From the NCBI RefSeq assembly GCF_015291645.1, contig NZ_CP030055.1, positions 3,720,001 through 3,784,000 on the forward strand: a DNA stretch of 64,000 nt, written 5' to 3'. Positions within the stretch are counted from its first letter, which is position 1. Each line of letters begins with the position of its first letter. The translations under genes were made by a program, and so were the position numbers. The DNA is from Bradyrhizobium sp. CCBAU 53340 (GTDB lineage: Bacteria > Pseudomonadota > Alphaproteobacteria > Rhizobiales > Xanthobacteraceae). Shown here piece by piece: positions 1 through 8,553 of this stretch. The notes beneath the pieces were generated by a model, which did no database searches, had not been told where the DNA came from, and saw only the letters and a program-made list of their open reading frames with translations.

Positions 1-132
1 GAATACGAGACCGCGCTGATCGCCGAGCGCCGCGCGCAAGGCCGCTACACGCAAAGCCACAGCTACTGGCCGTTTGTGCTTTTTCTCGGTTGCGCGTTCA
101 TCGTTGCCGGCACCGTGCTGTTGTTCGCCTGA
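1..132 (+). CDS. C-terminal end of a membrane protein (partial)
   Basis: An open frame enters from the left edge and stops at TGA 130-132, giving 43 residues. The first half is polar (ETALIAERRAQGRY) and the last part is one hydrophobic segment (WPFVLFLGCAFIVAGTVLLFA), so this is the cytoplasmic tail and final membrane helix of a protein whose body lies outside the window. Family cannot be told from this much sequence. A terminator-like hairpin follows 25 bases downstream, which supports this being the real end of a transcript. Confidence 0.6.
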   Translation, partial: EYETALIAERRAQGRYTQSHSYWPFVLFLGCAFIVAGTVLLFA

Positions 133-157
133 GAGCGCCGCATTTTCGGCCGGGCAG

Positions 158-179
158 GGCGCCGTTTCGGCGCCTTTTT
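158..179 (+). terminator. Rho-independent terminator after the partial membrane gene
   Basis: GGCGCC (158-163), loop GTTTC, GGCGCC (169-174), then five T residues (175-179). It lies between the partial gene and the next plus-strand start at 234. Confidence 0.75.
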
Positions 180-233
180 CTTTGCTTCCAGCTGCGGTAG
201 ACACGGCCACCAAACAAATAGGGGTGGAAACCG

Positions 234-530
234 ATGATCACCGAGATCGCGCAAATCGACGTCAAGCCGGGCAGCGAGAAGGATTTTGAGGCCGCTGTCG
301 CCAAGGCCAAGGCCGCCTTCGGCCGCTCCAAGGGCTTTCACGGTTTTGAACTGCACAAGTCGATCGAGAAGCCGCAGCGCTACCGGCTGATGGTGAAATG
401 GGCGACGCTGGAGAACCATACCGTCGATTTTCGCGGCTCCGAGAATTTCACCGAATGGCGCGGGCTTGTCGGCCAGTATTTTGCCTCGCCTCCCGATGTC
501 GAGCACACCGAGACCGTGCTGACGACCTGA
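234..530 (+). CDS. Antibiotic biosynthesis monooxygenase (ABM) domain protein
   Basis: A 98-residue protein with the look of a small dimeric ABM ferredoxin-like fold: an N-terminal strand (ITEIAQIDVKPGSE), an amphipathic helix (EKDFEAAVAKAKAAF), then strands around residues 38-58 (FELHKSIEKPQRYRLMVKW) and a helix with ENFTEWRGL. Such proteins act as cofactor-poor monooxygenases, haem-degrading enzymes or binding proteins; the substrate here is unknown. The start ATG follows a purine-rich stretch (ATAGGGGTGGAAACCG). The gene is convergent with the permease gene that ends at 543, with only 12 bases between the two stops. Confidence 0.8.
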   Translation: MITEIAQIDVKPGSEKDFEAAVAKAKAAFGRSKGFHGFELHKSIEKPQRYRLMVKWATLENHTVDFRGSENFTEWRGLVGQYFASPPDVEHTETVLTT

Positions 531-542
531 GGCGCTACCTCT

Positions 543-1718
543 TTATGCCCCCTCTGCGAGAGGCGCCTCATACGTCTTGAAATGGTCGATCATGACCTTG
601 GCGATGGCGACGAGCGGCAGCGCCAGCGCCAGGCCCCAGACGCCGAAGACGACGCCGAGCAGGATCTGGAACGCAAACAGCGTGGCCGGCGGGATGTTCA
701 GCGCCTGGCGCTGGAGCAGCGGCGTCAGCACATAGCTCTCCATCGCATGCACGCCGAGGAACAGCATCAGCGCCGACAGCGCCGGAATCCAGCCCGAGGC
801 GAGGCTCGCCAGCACCACGACGACGCCGGCGATGATGGCGCCGACGGTCGGGATGAAGGCGAGCAGGCCGGCCTGGATGCCCAGGATGAACGAGCCGGGG
901 ATGCCGATGATCGCAAGTCCGATCCAGGTCACGAGTCCGACCGCGAGCATGACGATGATCTGCGCGATCAGCCAGCGCTCCAGCGTCTCGCCGATGCGGT
1001 CGACGATGAGGGTCGCGCGGACGCGGTGCCTGACCGGTGCGAGGAATAGCAGCCCGTCGTGATAGACGCTGGGCTGCGTGGCGAAGGCGAGCCCCAGGAA
1101 CAGCACGATGAAGATGTTGCCGACGGCGCTGATCGCGCCGAACAGCAGCTTGAAGGTCTGGCTGACGATTGCTCCGCCGCTGGAGGCAAGCGCGCCTGCG
1201 CCTGGCAGTTGACCGCGTGCAGTCGGGCTTGCCACCGGTGCCGTCGCCGTATCGCCCGAGGCGGAGGGGGCGGCGGAGGTCGCGTTGCTAATGTCGAAGA
1301 AGCTGGTGTCGATGCCGTGGTTTTCGAGGAAAGACCTGACATGCGAGATCTGCGACTTGATGGTGTTGCTGAGCGCTGAGGCCTGATCGGCAATCGTCGC
1401 GCCGCCGAGATAGGCGACGCCGGCAAGCAGGGCCGCAAGCACGGTGCAGACGATCGCAAGCCGCGCCGCATGTGGCAGGTGCACGCGGCGGCCGAGCGCA
1501 TTGGTCAGCGCGTTGAGGCCGACGCCAAGCAGCATGCCGGTGAAGATCAGGAGCAGGGTGGCGGCAAAGTACCAGGTGAAGACCAGCGCCGCAGTGAACA
1601 GGACGATCCCGATGCCGCCGACGGCAATGGCCCAAGCCCTGTCCCAAGCCCTGTCCCAAGCCATGTCCCGAGCCAAATCGGAGCGGTTTTCCGGCTGTTC
1701 ATCTCTGGAGATGGTCAC
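543..1718 (-). CDS. AI-2E family transporter / PerM-like permease
   Basis: A 391-residue inner-membrane protein. Hydrophobic segments occur near the N-terminus (two adjacent helices, VGGIGIVLFTAALVFTWYF and ATLLLIFTGMLLGVGLNAL), followed by a polar extracytoplasmic region and a C-terminal cluster of helices containing the family's typical PTVGAIIAGV stretch. The reading frame is open upstream to 1820, but GTG at 1718 has AAAGGA six bases before it, so I place the start there. Residues just after the start (DMAWDRAWDRAW) come from a 12-bp tandem repeat. Family members are proposed quorum-signal exporters or sodium/proton exchangers; the substrate cannot be read from sequence. Confidence 0.85.
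   Translation of the reverse strand: MTISRDEQPENRSDLARDMAWDRAWDRAWAIAVGGIGIVLFTAALVFTWYFAATLLLIFTGMLLGVGLNALTNALGRRVHLPHAARLAIVCTVLAALLAGVAYLGGATIADQASALSNTIKSQISHVRSFLENHGIDTSFFDISNATSAAPSASGDTATAPVASPTARGQLPGAGALASSGGAIVSQTFKLLFGAISAVGNIFIVLFLGLAFATQPSVYHDGLLFLAPVRHRVRATLIVDRIGETLERWLIAQIIVMLAVGLVTWIGLAIIGIPGSFILGIQAGLLAFIPTVGAIIAGVVVVLASLASGWIPALSALMLFLGVHAMESYVLTPLLQRQALNIPPATLFAFQILLGVVFGVWGLALALPLVAIAKVMIDHFKTYEAPLAEGA
1631..1674. repeat. 12-bp tandem repeat inside the permease N-terminus
   Basis: Three units CCCAAGCC(C/A)TGT at 1631-1642, 1643-1654 and 1655-1666, plus a partial fourth (CCCGAGCC, 1667-1674). On the coding (minus) strand it gives a four-residue repeat of the type AWDR, so copy-number change would stay in frame. 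Confidence 0.85.
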
Positions 1719-1810
1719 ATCGTGTCCTTTTCGGAAGCGCGCAGCAGCACTCTTTCGTGAAATCTGACCGGGGATCAAGCCGGCCCCGTGCGCCGGATTG
1801 AAGCGCCCAA

Positions 1811-1840
1811 GTGCGTTCAAGTGCGTTCAAGCGCGTTGCG
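1811..1840. repeat. 10-bp direct repeat in the divergent promoter region
   Basis: GTGCGTTCAA is repeated at 1811-1820 and 1821-1830, with a decayed third unit GCGCGTTGCG at 1831-1840. It lies in the 271-bp space between the divergent permease (start 1718) and amidotransferase (start 1990) genes. It could be a binding site or simple slippage; no function is shown. Confidence 0.6.
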
Positions 1841-1989
1841 GCCGACGCCCATGGGGCCCCAGGGGGCGCGCCGAGGGGCAGGAATTAGGTCAAAATAGCA
1901 TTGCCGGCCCGCGATCCGCTCTGTTGAATTTGTTCCATCCGAGGGGCATGTTTAGAGAATCTTTTTCGGCGTGGAGGTCGGAACGGGAG

Positions 1990-2763
1990 ATGAGAAAGCC
2001 GGTCGTCGGCGTGATCGGGAATTCCCATCGCGTCGAAAATCGTTTTCAGGTCCAAATGGTCGGCGAGCGCAACCTGCGCGCCGTGGCCGAGGTCTCCGGT
2101 GGCCTGCCGATGATGTTTGCGGGCTCGCCCGACATCACCGATATCGCTGCACTGCTCGATACCGTTGACGGCATCGTGCTGACCGGGGCTCGTGCCAACG
2201 TCCACCCGACCCGGTTCAACGTCGATCCCTGCGAGAAGCACGAGCCTTATGACATTCACCGCGACGAGGTCGCGCTGGCGCTCTCGCTCGCCTGCGTCTC
2301 GCGCGGCATTCCGCTGTTCGGCATCTGTCGGGGCTTGCAGGAGATGAACGTCGCCTTCGGCGGCTCGCTGCATCCCGAGATCCGCGAAATCCCCGGCCGC
2401 ATGAACCACCGCATGCCCCGGCTGGAGAATGGCGAGATCCATCCCGATCCGACCGTCGTGTTCGCCGACCGTCACGACGTCGACCTCACGCCGGGCGGCG
2501 CGTTCGCAAAACTCCTCGGCTGCGAGAAGATCCGGGTCAATTCGCTGCACGGGCAGGGCATACTCGACCCCGGCAAGCGCGTGCTGATCGAAGGCGTGGC
2601 CGAAGACGGCACCATCGAGGCGATCCGCATCGCGGAAGCGTCGACCTTCGCGCTCGGCGTGCAGTGGCACGCCGAATACGACCCGCAGCGCAATCCGATC
2701 AATCGCAAGCTGTTCGAGGCTTTTGGCGAGGCGATGGTGGCGAAACAGAGGGCGGCGGCATAG
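1990..2763 (+). CDS. Gamma-glutamyl-gamma-aminobutyrate hydrolase-like class I amidotransferase (peptidase C26)
   Basis: A 257-residue cytoplasmic protein beginning MRKPVVGVIGN. The nucleophile elbow GICRGLQEMNV carries the catalytic cysteine, and VQWHAEYDPQ supplies the histidine and glutamate of the Cys-His-Glu triad. The conserved GxVLTGARANVHP and N-S-L-H-G segments also match the PuuD group, which releases GABA from gamma-glutamyl-GABA in putrescine breakdown. The frame is open back to 1798, but the family's normal N-terminus and a GGGAG just before ATG 1990 decide the start. No other putrescine genes are nearby, so the exact substrate is an inference. Confidence 0.85.
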   Translation: MRKPVVGVIGNSHRVENRFQVQMVGERNLRAVAEVSGGLPMMFAGSPDITDIAALLDTVDGIVLTGARANVHPTRFNVDPCEKHEPYDIHRDEVALALSLACVSRGIPLFGICRGLQEMNVAFGGSLHPEIREIPGRMNHRMPRLENGEIHPDPTVVFADRHDVDLTPGGAFAKLLGCEKIRVNSLHGQGILDPGKRVLIEGVAEDGTIEAIRIAEASTFALGVQWHAEYDPQRNPINRKLFEAFGEAMVAKQRAAA

Positions 2764-2863
2764 GCCGATCGGCGTCGCTCTGACCTCACGGTCGGGAGTT
2801 GTGCCGGGCCGAACTCGCGCGTTACGTTCCAGGCTGGAGCTTCCAGTCTGGAATTAACTTCCG

Positions 2864-3475
2864 ATGATACGCAACCTCGCCGTTACGGCTCTCATCGCGA
2901 TCGTCTCGCCCGCATTGGCCCAGACCGTCCCGCCGCAAGAAGGACCGATCACCTGCGTTTCGCCAATTGCGCGGGATGATACGGAAGCAAGCCTGAAGCA
3001 ACGCTACGGCAAGGACGCGGTGGTCCAGGAACTGCCGGGCGCCGAAGGTGAGACCTACAAGGGGCTGGTGCTGTTTCCGAAGGCGATGGACCGTCGCATC
3101 GAGATCGGCTTCGCCGACGACAAGGCTGGGCGCGCCTCCGGCCTGATCCTTCGCGACACCGCGAAGACGAGCCGCTGGAGCGTCAGCGGCATCACGATCG
3201 GATCGAGCCTCGCCGACTTGCAGAAGGCGAACGGCAAGCCGTTTCTGGTGGCCGACTTCGAGTGGGACTATGGCGGCTTCGTCACCGACTGGAAGGGCGG
3301 CACGCTCGGCCATCCGTTGCAGGGCGGCTGCACCGTGACGATCCGCTTCGACCGGAAATCGGCTGCGCCGAAATCGCTGCTTGGCGACGGCGTGAAAGTC
3401 GCCTCGGACAATGCGACGCTGGTGAAATGGGCGCCGGTGGTAACGGAGATCGGGGTGAATTTTCCGGACAAGTGA
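2864..3475 (+). CDS. Secreted protein of unknown function
   Basis: A 203-residue protein with a clear Sec signal peptide (MIRNLAVTALIAIVSPALAQ, cut after ALA). The mature part is mixed alpha/beta, contains only two cysteines (CVSPIA near the N-terminus and GGCTVTIRF near residue 162, possibly a disulphide), and has no motif I recognise. The ATG lacks a strong Shine-Dalgarno sequence, but the signal peptide makes this start convincing. It stands alone between the amidotransferase gene and a repeat-rich intergenic region. Periplasmic location is inferred. Confidence 0.65.
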   Translation: MIRNLAVTALIAIVSPALAQTVPPQEGPITCVSPIARDDTEASLKQRYGKDAVVQELPGAEGETYKGLVLFPKAMDRRIEIGFADDKAGRASGLILRDTAKTSRWSVSGITIGSSLADLQKANGKPFLVADFEWDYGGFVTDWKGGTLGHPLQGGCTVTIRFDRKSAAPKSLLGDGVKVASDNATLVKWAPVVTEIGVNFPDK

Positions 3476-3483
3476 GGATGTGA

Positions 3484-3605
3484 CGAACTGCGTGCGCAAC
3501 ATTTCGAGTGGAGTAAACCAATCAGTAGGAATCGTTGCGCGCTGATTTTTCCGATTCCGATTCGTTCTTTGAGAACGAAGTGGAGTCAGATGCGGAACGA
3601 AAGTT
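3484..3605. repeat. 122-bp intergenic repeat, copy 1
   Basis: Aligns without gaps to 6085-6206 with about 14 mismatches by eye; the right-hand 66 bases differ at only two positions. It contains a perfect 19-base palindrome, TTCGTTCT-TTG-AGAACGAA (3561-3579). Both copies are in the same orientation and flank the nfeD-slipin pair. Confidence 0.9.
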
Positions 3606-3616
3606 TTCAGCCTTCA

Positions 3617-3649
3617 CAGGATGGATAGAGCGTAGCGAAACCCATCCTG
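3617..3649. repeat. Palindromic rhizobial intergenic repeat
   Basis: CAGGATGG (3617-3624) pairs with CCATCCTG (3642-3649) around a core TAGAGCGTAGCGAAA. I recognise this as a repeat type scattered in Bradyrhizobium intergenic DNA, where it is often translated spuriously as 'GWIERSETHP'. Confidence 0.7.
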
Positions 3650-3931
3650 CGACCATTCCATACAGCAGCTACACCTTCGCGTTCTCGCGACCGACTTCGC
3701 CCGAGCTTTGGTCTGTTTTCCGCCTCTCCGGAAAAGCTGGACACTTTTACGGGTCGCGAGGGGCGGCCCCGCTGCGCACGCATCCTGGGGAATGATGGGG
3801 GACGTTGTCTGCGACCCGAGTGCAGCAGTTCGACCCCATCCATTGCATCGCACAATCGCAATGACGGGCGACGCACTCCGCATTGAGGTTTGCGTGATGG
3901 CCACCATATCTTCGGCAAGGGAGCCCTTGCC

Positions 3932-5305
3932 GTGCAGATCATGAAGGCGGCCCTCGTTGCGGCGATCGGCATCGTCGCTTGTCTTGCCTGTCTCCGTCCC
4001 GGCTCAGCGGAGGATCACCGCCGTCTTGCACTCACCGTCACGATCGACGGGGCCATCGGCCCGGCGTCGGCGAGCTATGTGAAGGAGGCGCTGGTCAAGG
4101 CCAGCGAACGGCGCGCCGAGATCGTGATCCTTCGCATGAATACGCCCGGCGGCTTGAACTCAAGCATGCGCGAGATCATCGCGGACGTGCTCGGCTCGTC
4201 CGTTCCTGTCGCCGGCTACGTCGCGCCGGCCGGCGCCCATGCGGCGAGTGCCGGGACCTATATCCTCTATGCGACGCATATCGCGGCGATGGCGCCGGGC
4301 ACCAATATCGGCGCGGCGACGCCCGTGCAGATCGGCGGACCCCTTCCGGGCCTGCCGAGCGGTACGCCAGACAAGGAGAGCAAAGACAAGAAGGATGAGC
4401 CGAAGGACGCAATGACGGCGAAGGTGACGAACGATGCCGTCGCCTTCATCCGCAGCCTTGCCGAACTGCGCGGCCGCAATGCCGATTGGGCGGAGAAGGC
4501 GGTCCGCGAAGCCGCCACGCTGTCCGCCACCGGCGCGGCGCAGGCGCACGCCATCGACCTTGTCGCGCGCGATGAGGTCGACCTGCTCAGGCAGATCGAC
4601 GGTCGCGTGGTCGAGCTTGGCGGCGGCACGACGCAGCGCCTGGCAACGCAGGATGCCGTCATCGAAGCCGTCGATCCCGGGTGGATCTCCCGATTCCTGG
4701 CGGTTATCACCGATCCCAACGTCGCGTTCATCCTCCTGATGATCGGCATTTACGGCCTCATCTTCGAGTTCATGTCCCCCGGCACCGTTGCTCCGGGCGT
4801 GGTCGGGACGATCTGCCTGCTGCTCGGCCTCTACGCCCTCAACATGCTGCCGATCAATTATGCCGGGCTCGGCCTGATGCTGGTCGGGATCGCGCTGCTC
4901 GCCATCGAGGCGTTCAATCCGACTGTCGTGATCGGCCTCGGAGGCGTCGTCGCCTTTGTGCTGGGCGCCATCATGCTGGTCCGGGTCGAGTCGCCCAGCT
5001 ATCGGCTGTCGTGGTCGGTCATCGCCGTCGTCGCGGCGATCTTTGCGGGATTCGTTCTGGTCGTGCTCGGCGCGCTCCGGCGCGCCCGCCGCGGTTCGCC
5101 ACGGGTCGGCGCGCAAGCCATGCGTGGCCTGATCGCCGAGGTCCTCGACTGGAACGAAAACGAGGGGCATGTCTTTACGCACGGCGAGCGCTGGCAAGCG
5201 CGCGGCAATGACACTTTCAAACCCGGTGAGAGGGTCGAGGTCGCCAATATCGTCGACTTGACCCTGGTGGTTCGGCGGCCGAGCGGTGAGGGAGGTCAAG
5301 TCTGA
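3932..5305 (+). CDS. NfeD-family membrane serine protease (ClpP-class)
   Basis: A 457-residue protein. After a signal segment ([18 protein letters not shown]) comes a ClpP-like domain with ILRMNTPGG, the nucleophile region AHAASAGTY and [12 protein letters not shown], matching the long-form NfeD proteases; a lysine in [12 protein letters not shown] is the likely base of a Ser-Lys dyad. Five membrane helices follow (about residues 245-385), then a small soluble NfeD domain ([11 protein letters not shown] to VVRRP). GTG 3932 has AAGGGAG eight bases upstream; ATG 3941 is the alternative. The stop overlaps the start of the slipin gene by one base, and NfeD and stomatin homologues are known partners, so joint membrane quality control is likely. 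Confidence 0.88.
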   Translation: MQIMKAALVAAIGIVACLACLRPGSAEDHRRLALTVTIDGAIGPASASYVKEALVKASERRAEIVILRMNTPGGLNSSMREIIADVLGSSVPVAGYVAPAGAHAASAGTYILYATHIAAMAPGTNIGAATPVQIGGPLPGLPSGTPDKESKDKKDEPKDAMTAKVTNDAVAFIRSLAELRGRNADWAEKAVREAATLSATGAAQAHAIDLVARDEVDLLRQIDGRVVELGGGTTQRLATQDAVIEAVDPGWISRFLAVITDPNVAFILLMIGIYGLIFEFMSPGTVAPGVVGTICLLLGLYALNMLPINYAGLGLMLVGIALLAIEAFNPTVVIGLGGVVAFVLGAIMLVRVESPSYRLSWSVIAVVAAIFAGFVLVVLGALRRARRGSPRVGAQAMRGLIAEVLDWNENEGHVFTHGERWQARGNDTFKPGERVEVANIVDLTLVVRRPSGEGGQV

Positions 5306-6063
5306 TGTTCGAATATTCGCTCTATGCAGCGCTTGCGCTGATCGTCATCCTGTTTCTCACCCAGGCTGTTCGCATTCTCAGGGAATACGAGCGCGGCGTC
5401 ATCTTCACGCTTGGCCGCTTCACTGGGGTGAAAGGGCCGGGCCTCGTCATCCTCATTCCGGTCGCGCAGCAGCTGGTCAAGGTCGACCTCAGGGTGATGG
5501 TGCAGGTGGTGCCGCCCCAGGATGTGATTTCGCGCGACAACGTCTCGGTCAAGGTCAACGCCGTTCTCTACTTCCGCATCGTCGATCCCGAGCGCGCCAT
5601 CATCAAGGTCGGCGACTACATGGCCGCGACCAGTCAGCTCGCCCAGACCACGCTGCGCTCGGTGCTTGGCAAGCACGAGCTCGACGAGATGCTCGCCGAA
5701 CGCGACAGGTTGAACGCCGACATCCAGGAAATCCTCGACAAGCAGACCGACGTCTGGGGCATCAAGGTGACCGGCATCGAGATCAAGGACGTCGATATCA
5801 ACGAAACCATGGTGCGCGCCATCGCCAAGCAGGCCGAAGCGGAACGGTTGCGGCGCGCCAAGGTGATCAACGCGATGGGCGAGCAGCAGGCCGCCGAAAA
5901 GCTGGTCGAGGCCGGCCGCATTCTCGCGCAGGAGCCGCAGGCGATGCAGCTGCGCTACTTCGCCGCGCTGCATGACATCGCGGGCGAGCGGTCGTCGACC
6001 ATCGTGTTTCCGCTGCCGACGGGGCTGCTCGATCATTTCACGCCGCGGCGCGAGACGACGTGA
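5305..6063 (+). CDS. Slipin / stomatin-like SPFH domain protein
   Basis: A 252-residue protein: an N-terminal membrane anchor ([14 protein letters not shown]), then the SPFH/Band 7 domain ([51 protein letters not shown]), and an Ala/Glu-rich coiled-coil ([29 protein letters not shown]), ending in a hydrophobic oligomerisation segment. Such proteins form ring-like scaffolds on the inner membrane. It overlaps the upstream NfeD protease gene (TGATG), and archaeal work shows that the NfeD protease cleaves its partner stomatin near the C-terminus. Function as a partner pair is inferred from this arrangement. Confidence 0.9.
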   Translation: MFEYSLYAALALIVILFLTQAVRILREYERGVIFTLGRFTGVKGPGLVILIPVAQQLVKVDLRVMVQVVPPQDVISRDNVSVKVNAVLYFRIVDPERAIIKVGDYMAATSQLAQTTLRSVLGKHELDEMLAERDRLNADIQEILDKQTDVWGIKVTGIEIKDVDINETMVRAIAKQAEAERLRRAKVINAMGEQQAAEKLVEAGRILAQEPQAMQLRYFAALHDIAGERSSTIVFPLPTGLLDHFTPRRETT

Positions 6064-6084
6064 GTGTGGATCGACGGAGGACTG

Positions 6085-6206
6085 CGAACTGCGCTCGCAA
6101 CATCTCGGATCGAATAAACCAATCAGCAAGGATTGGTGCGCGCTGATTTTTTCGATTCCGATTCGTTCTTTGAGAACGAAGTGGAGTCAGATGCAGAACG
6201 AAAGTT
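6085..6206. repeat. 122-bp intergenic repeat, copy 2
   Basis: Second direct copy of the element at 3484-3605, again with the perfect palindrome TTCGTTCT-TTG-AGAACGAA (6162-6180). It sits between the slipin stop and the glnA terminator. Confidence 0.9.
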
Positions 6207-6224
6207 AAGTTTCGACCGTTCAAA

Positions 6225-6248
6225 ACAAAAGGCGCCCAAAAGGGCGCC
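6225..6248 (-). terminator. Rho-independent terminator of glnA
   Basis: On the minus strand GGCGCCC, loop TTTT, GGGCGCC (6248 down to 6231), then TTTTGTTTTG. It lies 27 bases past the glnA stop. Confidence 0.85.
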
Positions 6249-6274
6249 TTTCGCGTGTCGGGATATCGAGCCGA

Positions 6275-7684
6275 TCAGCCCGAATAGTACATGTCGAACT
6301 CGACCGGATGCGGGGTCATCTCGAAGCGCTCGACTTCGGTCATCTTCAGCTCGATATAAGCGTCGATGAAGTCGTCGTCGAACACGCCGCCGTTCTTGAG
6401 GAAGCCGCGGTCCTTGTCGAGGTTTTCCAGCGCCTCGCGCAAGCTGCCGCAAACGGTCGGGATCTGCTTCAGCTCTTCCTTCGGCAGATCGTAGAGGTCC
6501 TTGTCCATCGCCGGACCCGGATCGATCTTGTTCTTGATGCCGTCAAGGCCCGCCATCAGCATCGCGGCGAAGCCGAGATAGGGATTGGCAAGCGGATCGG
6601 GGAAGCGCACCTCGACACGCTTGGCCTTCGGCGAAGCGGTGTAGGGGATGCGGCAGGAGGCCGAGCGGTTGCGCGCGGAATAGGCGAGCAGCACGGGCGC
6701 TTCATAGCCCGGGACCAGACGCTTGTAGGAGTTGGTCGACGGGTTGGTGAAGGCGTTGATCGCCTTGGCGTGCTTGATGATGCCGCCGATGTAGTGGAGG
6801 CAGGTCTCCGAGAGGTCGGCATATTTGTTGCCGGCAAACACCGGCTTGCCGTCCTTCCAAATCGACTGGTGCACGTGCATGCCCGAGCCGTTGTCGCCAT
6901 AGACCGGCTTCGGCATGAAGGTGGCGGTCTTGCCGTAGATGTGCGCGACCTGATGGATGCAGTACTTGTAGATCTGCAGGTGGTCGGCCATCAGCGTCAG
7001 CGTGTCGAACTTCATGCCCAGCTCGTGCTGGGCGGAAGCGACCTCGTGGTGATGCTTCTCGACCTTGACGCCCATCTTGGCCATGGCACCGAGCATCTCG
7101 GAGCGCATGTCCTGCACGGAGTCCTGCGGCGGGACGGGGAAGTAGCCCGCCTTGGTGCGGATGCGGTGGCCGAGGTTGCCGCCCTCATATTCCGTGTCGG
7201 TGTTGGTCGGCAGCTCCGAGGAGTCGAGGCGGAAACCGGTGTTGTAGGGGCTCGAGGAGAAGCGCACGTCGTCGAACACGAAGAACTCGGCTTCGGGACC
7301 GACGAACACGCTGTCGCCCACGCCCATCGACTTCACCATGGCCTCGGCCTTCTTGGCGATGCCGCGGGGGTCGCGGTTGTAGGGCTCGCCGGTGGTCGGC
7401 TCGAGCACGTCGCAGGTAATGACCATGGTGGTCTCGGCGAAGAACGGGTCGATCGTCGCGGTCACCGGATCGGGCATCAGGCACATGTCGGACTCGTTGA
7501 TCGCCTTCCAGCCGGCGATCGAGGAGCCGTCGAACATCGTTCCTTCGGCGAAAATGTCCTCATCGATCATGCTGACGTCGAACGTGACGTGCTGCCACTT
7601 GCCGCGCGGATCGGTGAAGCGCAGGTCGACGTACTTGACGTCGTTGTCCTTGATCGATTTCAGGACGTCTTTGGCGGTCTTCAT
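6275..7684 (-). CDS. glnA: Type I glutamine synthetase
   Basis: A 469-residue cytosolic enzyme that makes glutamine from glutamate, ammonia and ATP as a dodecamer. It has the beta-Grasp N-domain followed by the catalytic domain with [11 protein letters not shown], the ATP-site [16 protein letters not shown], and NRSASCRIP. Tyr398 in [11 protein letters not shown] matches the adenylylation site used by GlnE to switch the enzyme off. ATG 7684 has AAGGGG five bases upstream. It follows glnB by 151 bases on the same strand, with a hairpin between them, the order known from Bradyrhizobium, and it is closed by a good terminator. Confidence 0.97.
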   Translation of the reverse strand: MKTAKDVLKSIKDNDVKYVDLRFTDPRGKWQHVTFDVSMIDEDIFAEGTMFDGSSIAGWKAINESDMCLMPDPVTATIDPFFAETTMVITCDVLEPTTGEPYNRDPRGIAKKAEAMVKSMGVGDSVFVGPEAEFFVFDDVRFSSSPYNTGFRLDSSELPTNTDTEYEGGNLGHRIRTKAGYFPVPPQDSVQDMRSEMLGAMAKMGVKVEKHHHEVASAQHELGMKFDTLTLMADHLQIYKYCIHQVAHIYGKTATFMPKPVYGDNGSGMHVHQSIWKDGKPVFAGNKYADLSETCLHYIGGIIKHAKAINAFTNPSTNSYKRLVPGYEAPVLLAYSARNRSASCRIPYTASPKAKRVEVRFPDPLANPYLGFAAMLMAGLDGIKNKIDPGPAMDKDLYDLPKEELKQIPTVCGSLREALENLDKDRGFLKNGGVFDDDFIDAYIELKMTEVERFEMTPHPVEFDMYYSG

Positions 7685-7775
7685 GCATACCCCTTATGGC
7701 TCTGCGGGTCGGTTTCCAGATGAGCAGATTCGTTCTCGCTTTCGGCGAGTTTGGCGCAACTGCACAAACGAAATC

Positions 7776-7798
7776 AGGCCGCCGAAGCAGCCTTTTTT
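7776..7798. terminator. Terminator-like hairpin between glnB and glnA
   Basis: AGGCCGC (7776-7782), loop CGAA, GCAGCCT (7787-7793), with one G-U pair. The T run (7793-7798) lies on the plus-strand side; on the minus strand, in which glnB-glnA are read, the tail is only GATTTCGTTT. It may partly terminate or process glnB transcripts, so that glnA needs its own promoter in part. Confidence 0.5.
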
Positions 7799-7835
7799 CT
7801 TTCAGAGTGTCGCAAGATTCGGGATAGCACCCGGC

Positions 7836-8553
<718 letters not shown>

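Larger units (their letters stand above)
3476..3931. other. Repeat-rich intergenic region
   Basis: About 455 bases with no convincing gene. It holds the first copy of a 122-bp repeat (3484-3605), a palindromic rhizobial repeat (3617-3649), and near 3855-3868 a fragment (CGCAATGACGGG) resembling the end of the repeats seen at 21877 and 59817. Open frames crossing it are made from the repeats themselves. Confidence 0.7.

Noticed and set aside
3535..3795. 86-codon frame in the intergenic region
   Set aside because: Composed of the 122-bp repeat and the palindromic repeat; no ribosome site and no conserved domain. Kept only as a note on the repeat.
6308..7723. Plus-strand open frame opposite glnA
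   Set aside because: Antisense to glnA, which is unmistakable; the translation is a His/Val-rich shadow.
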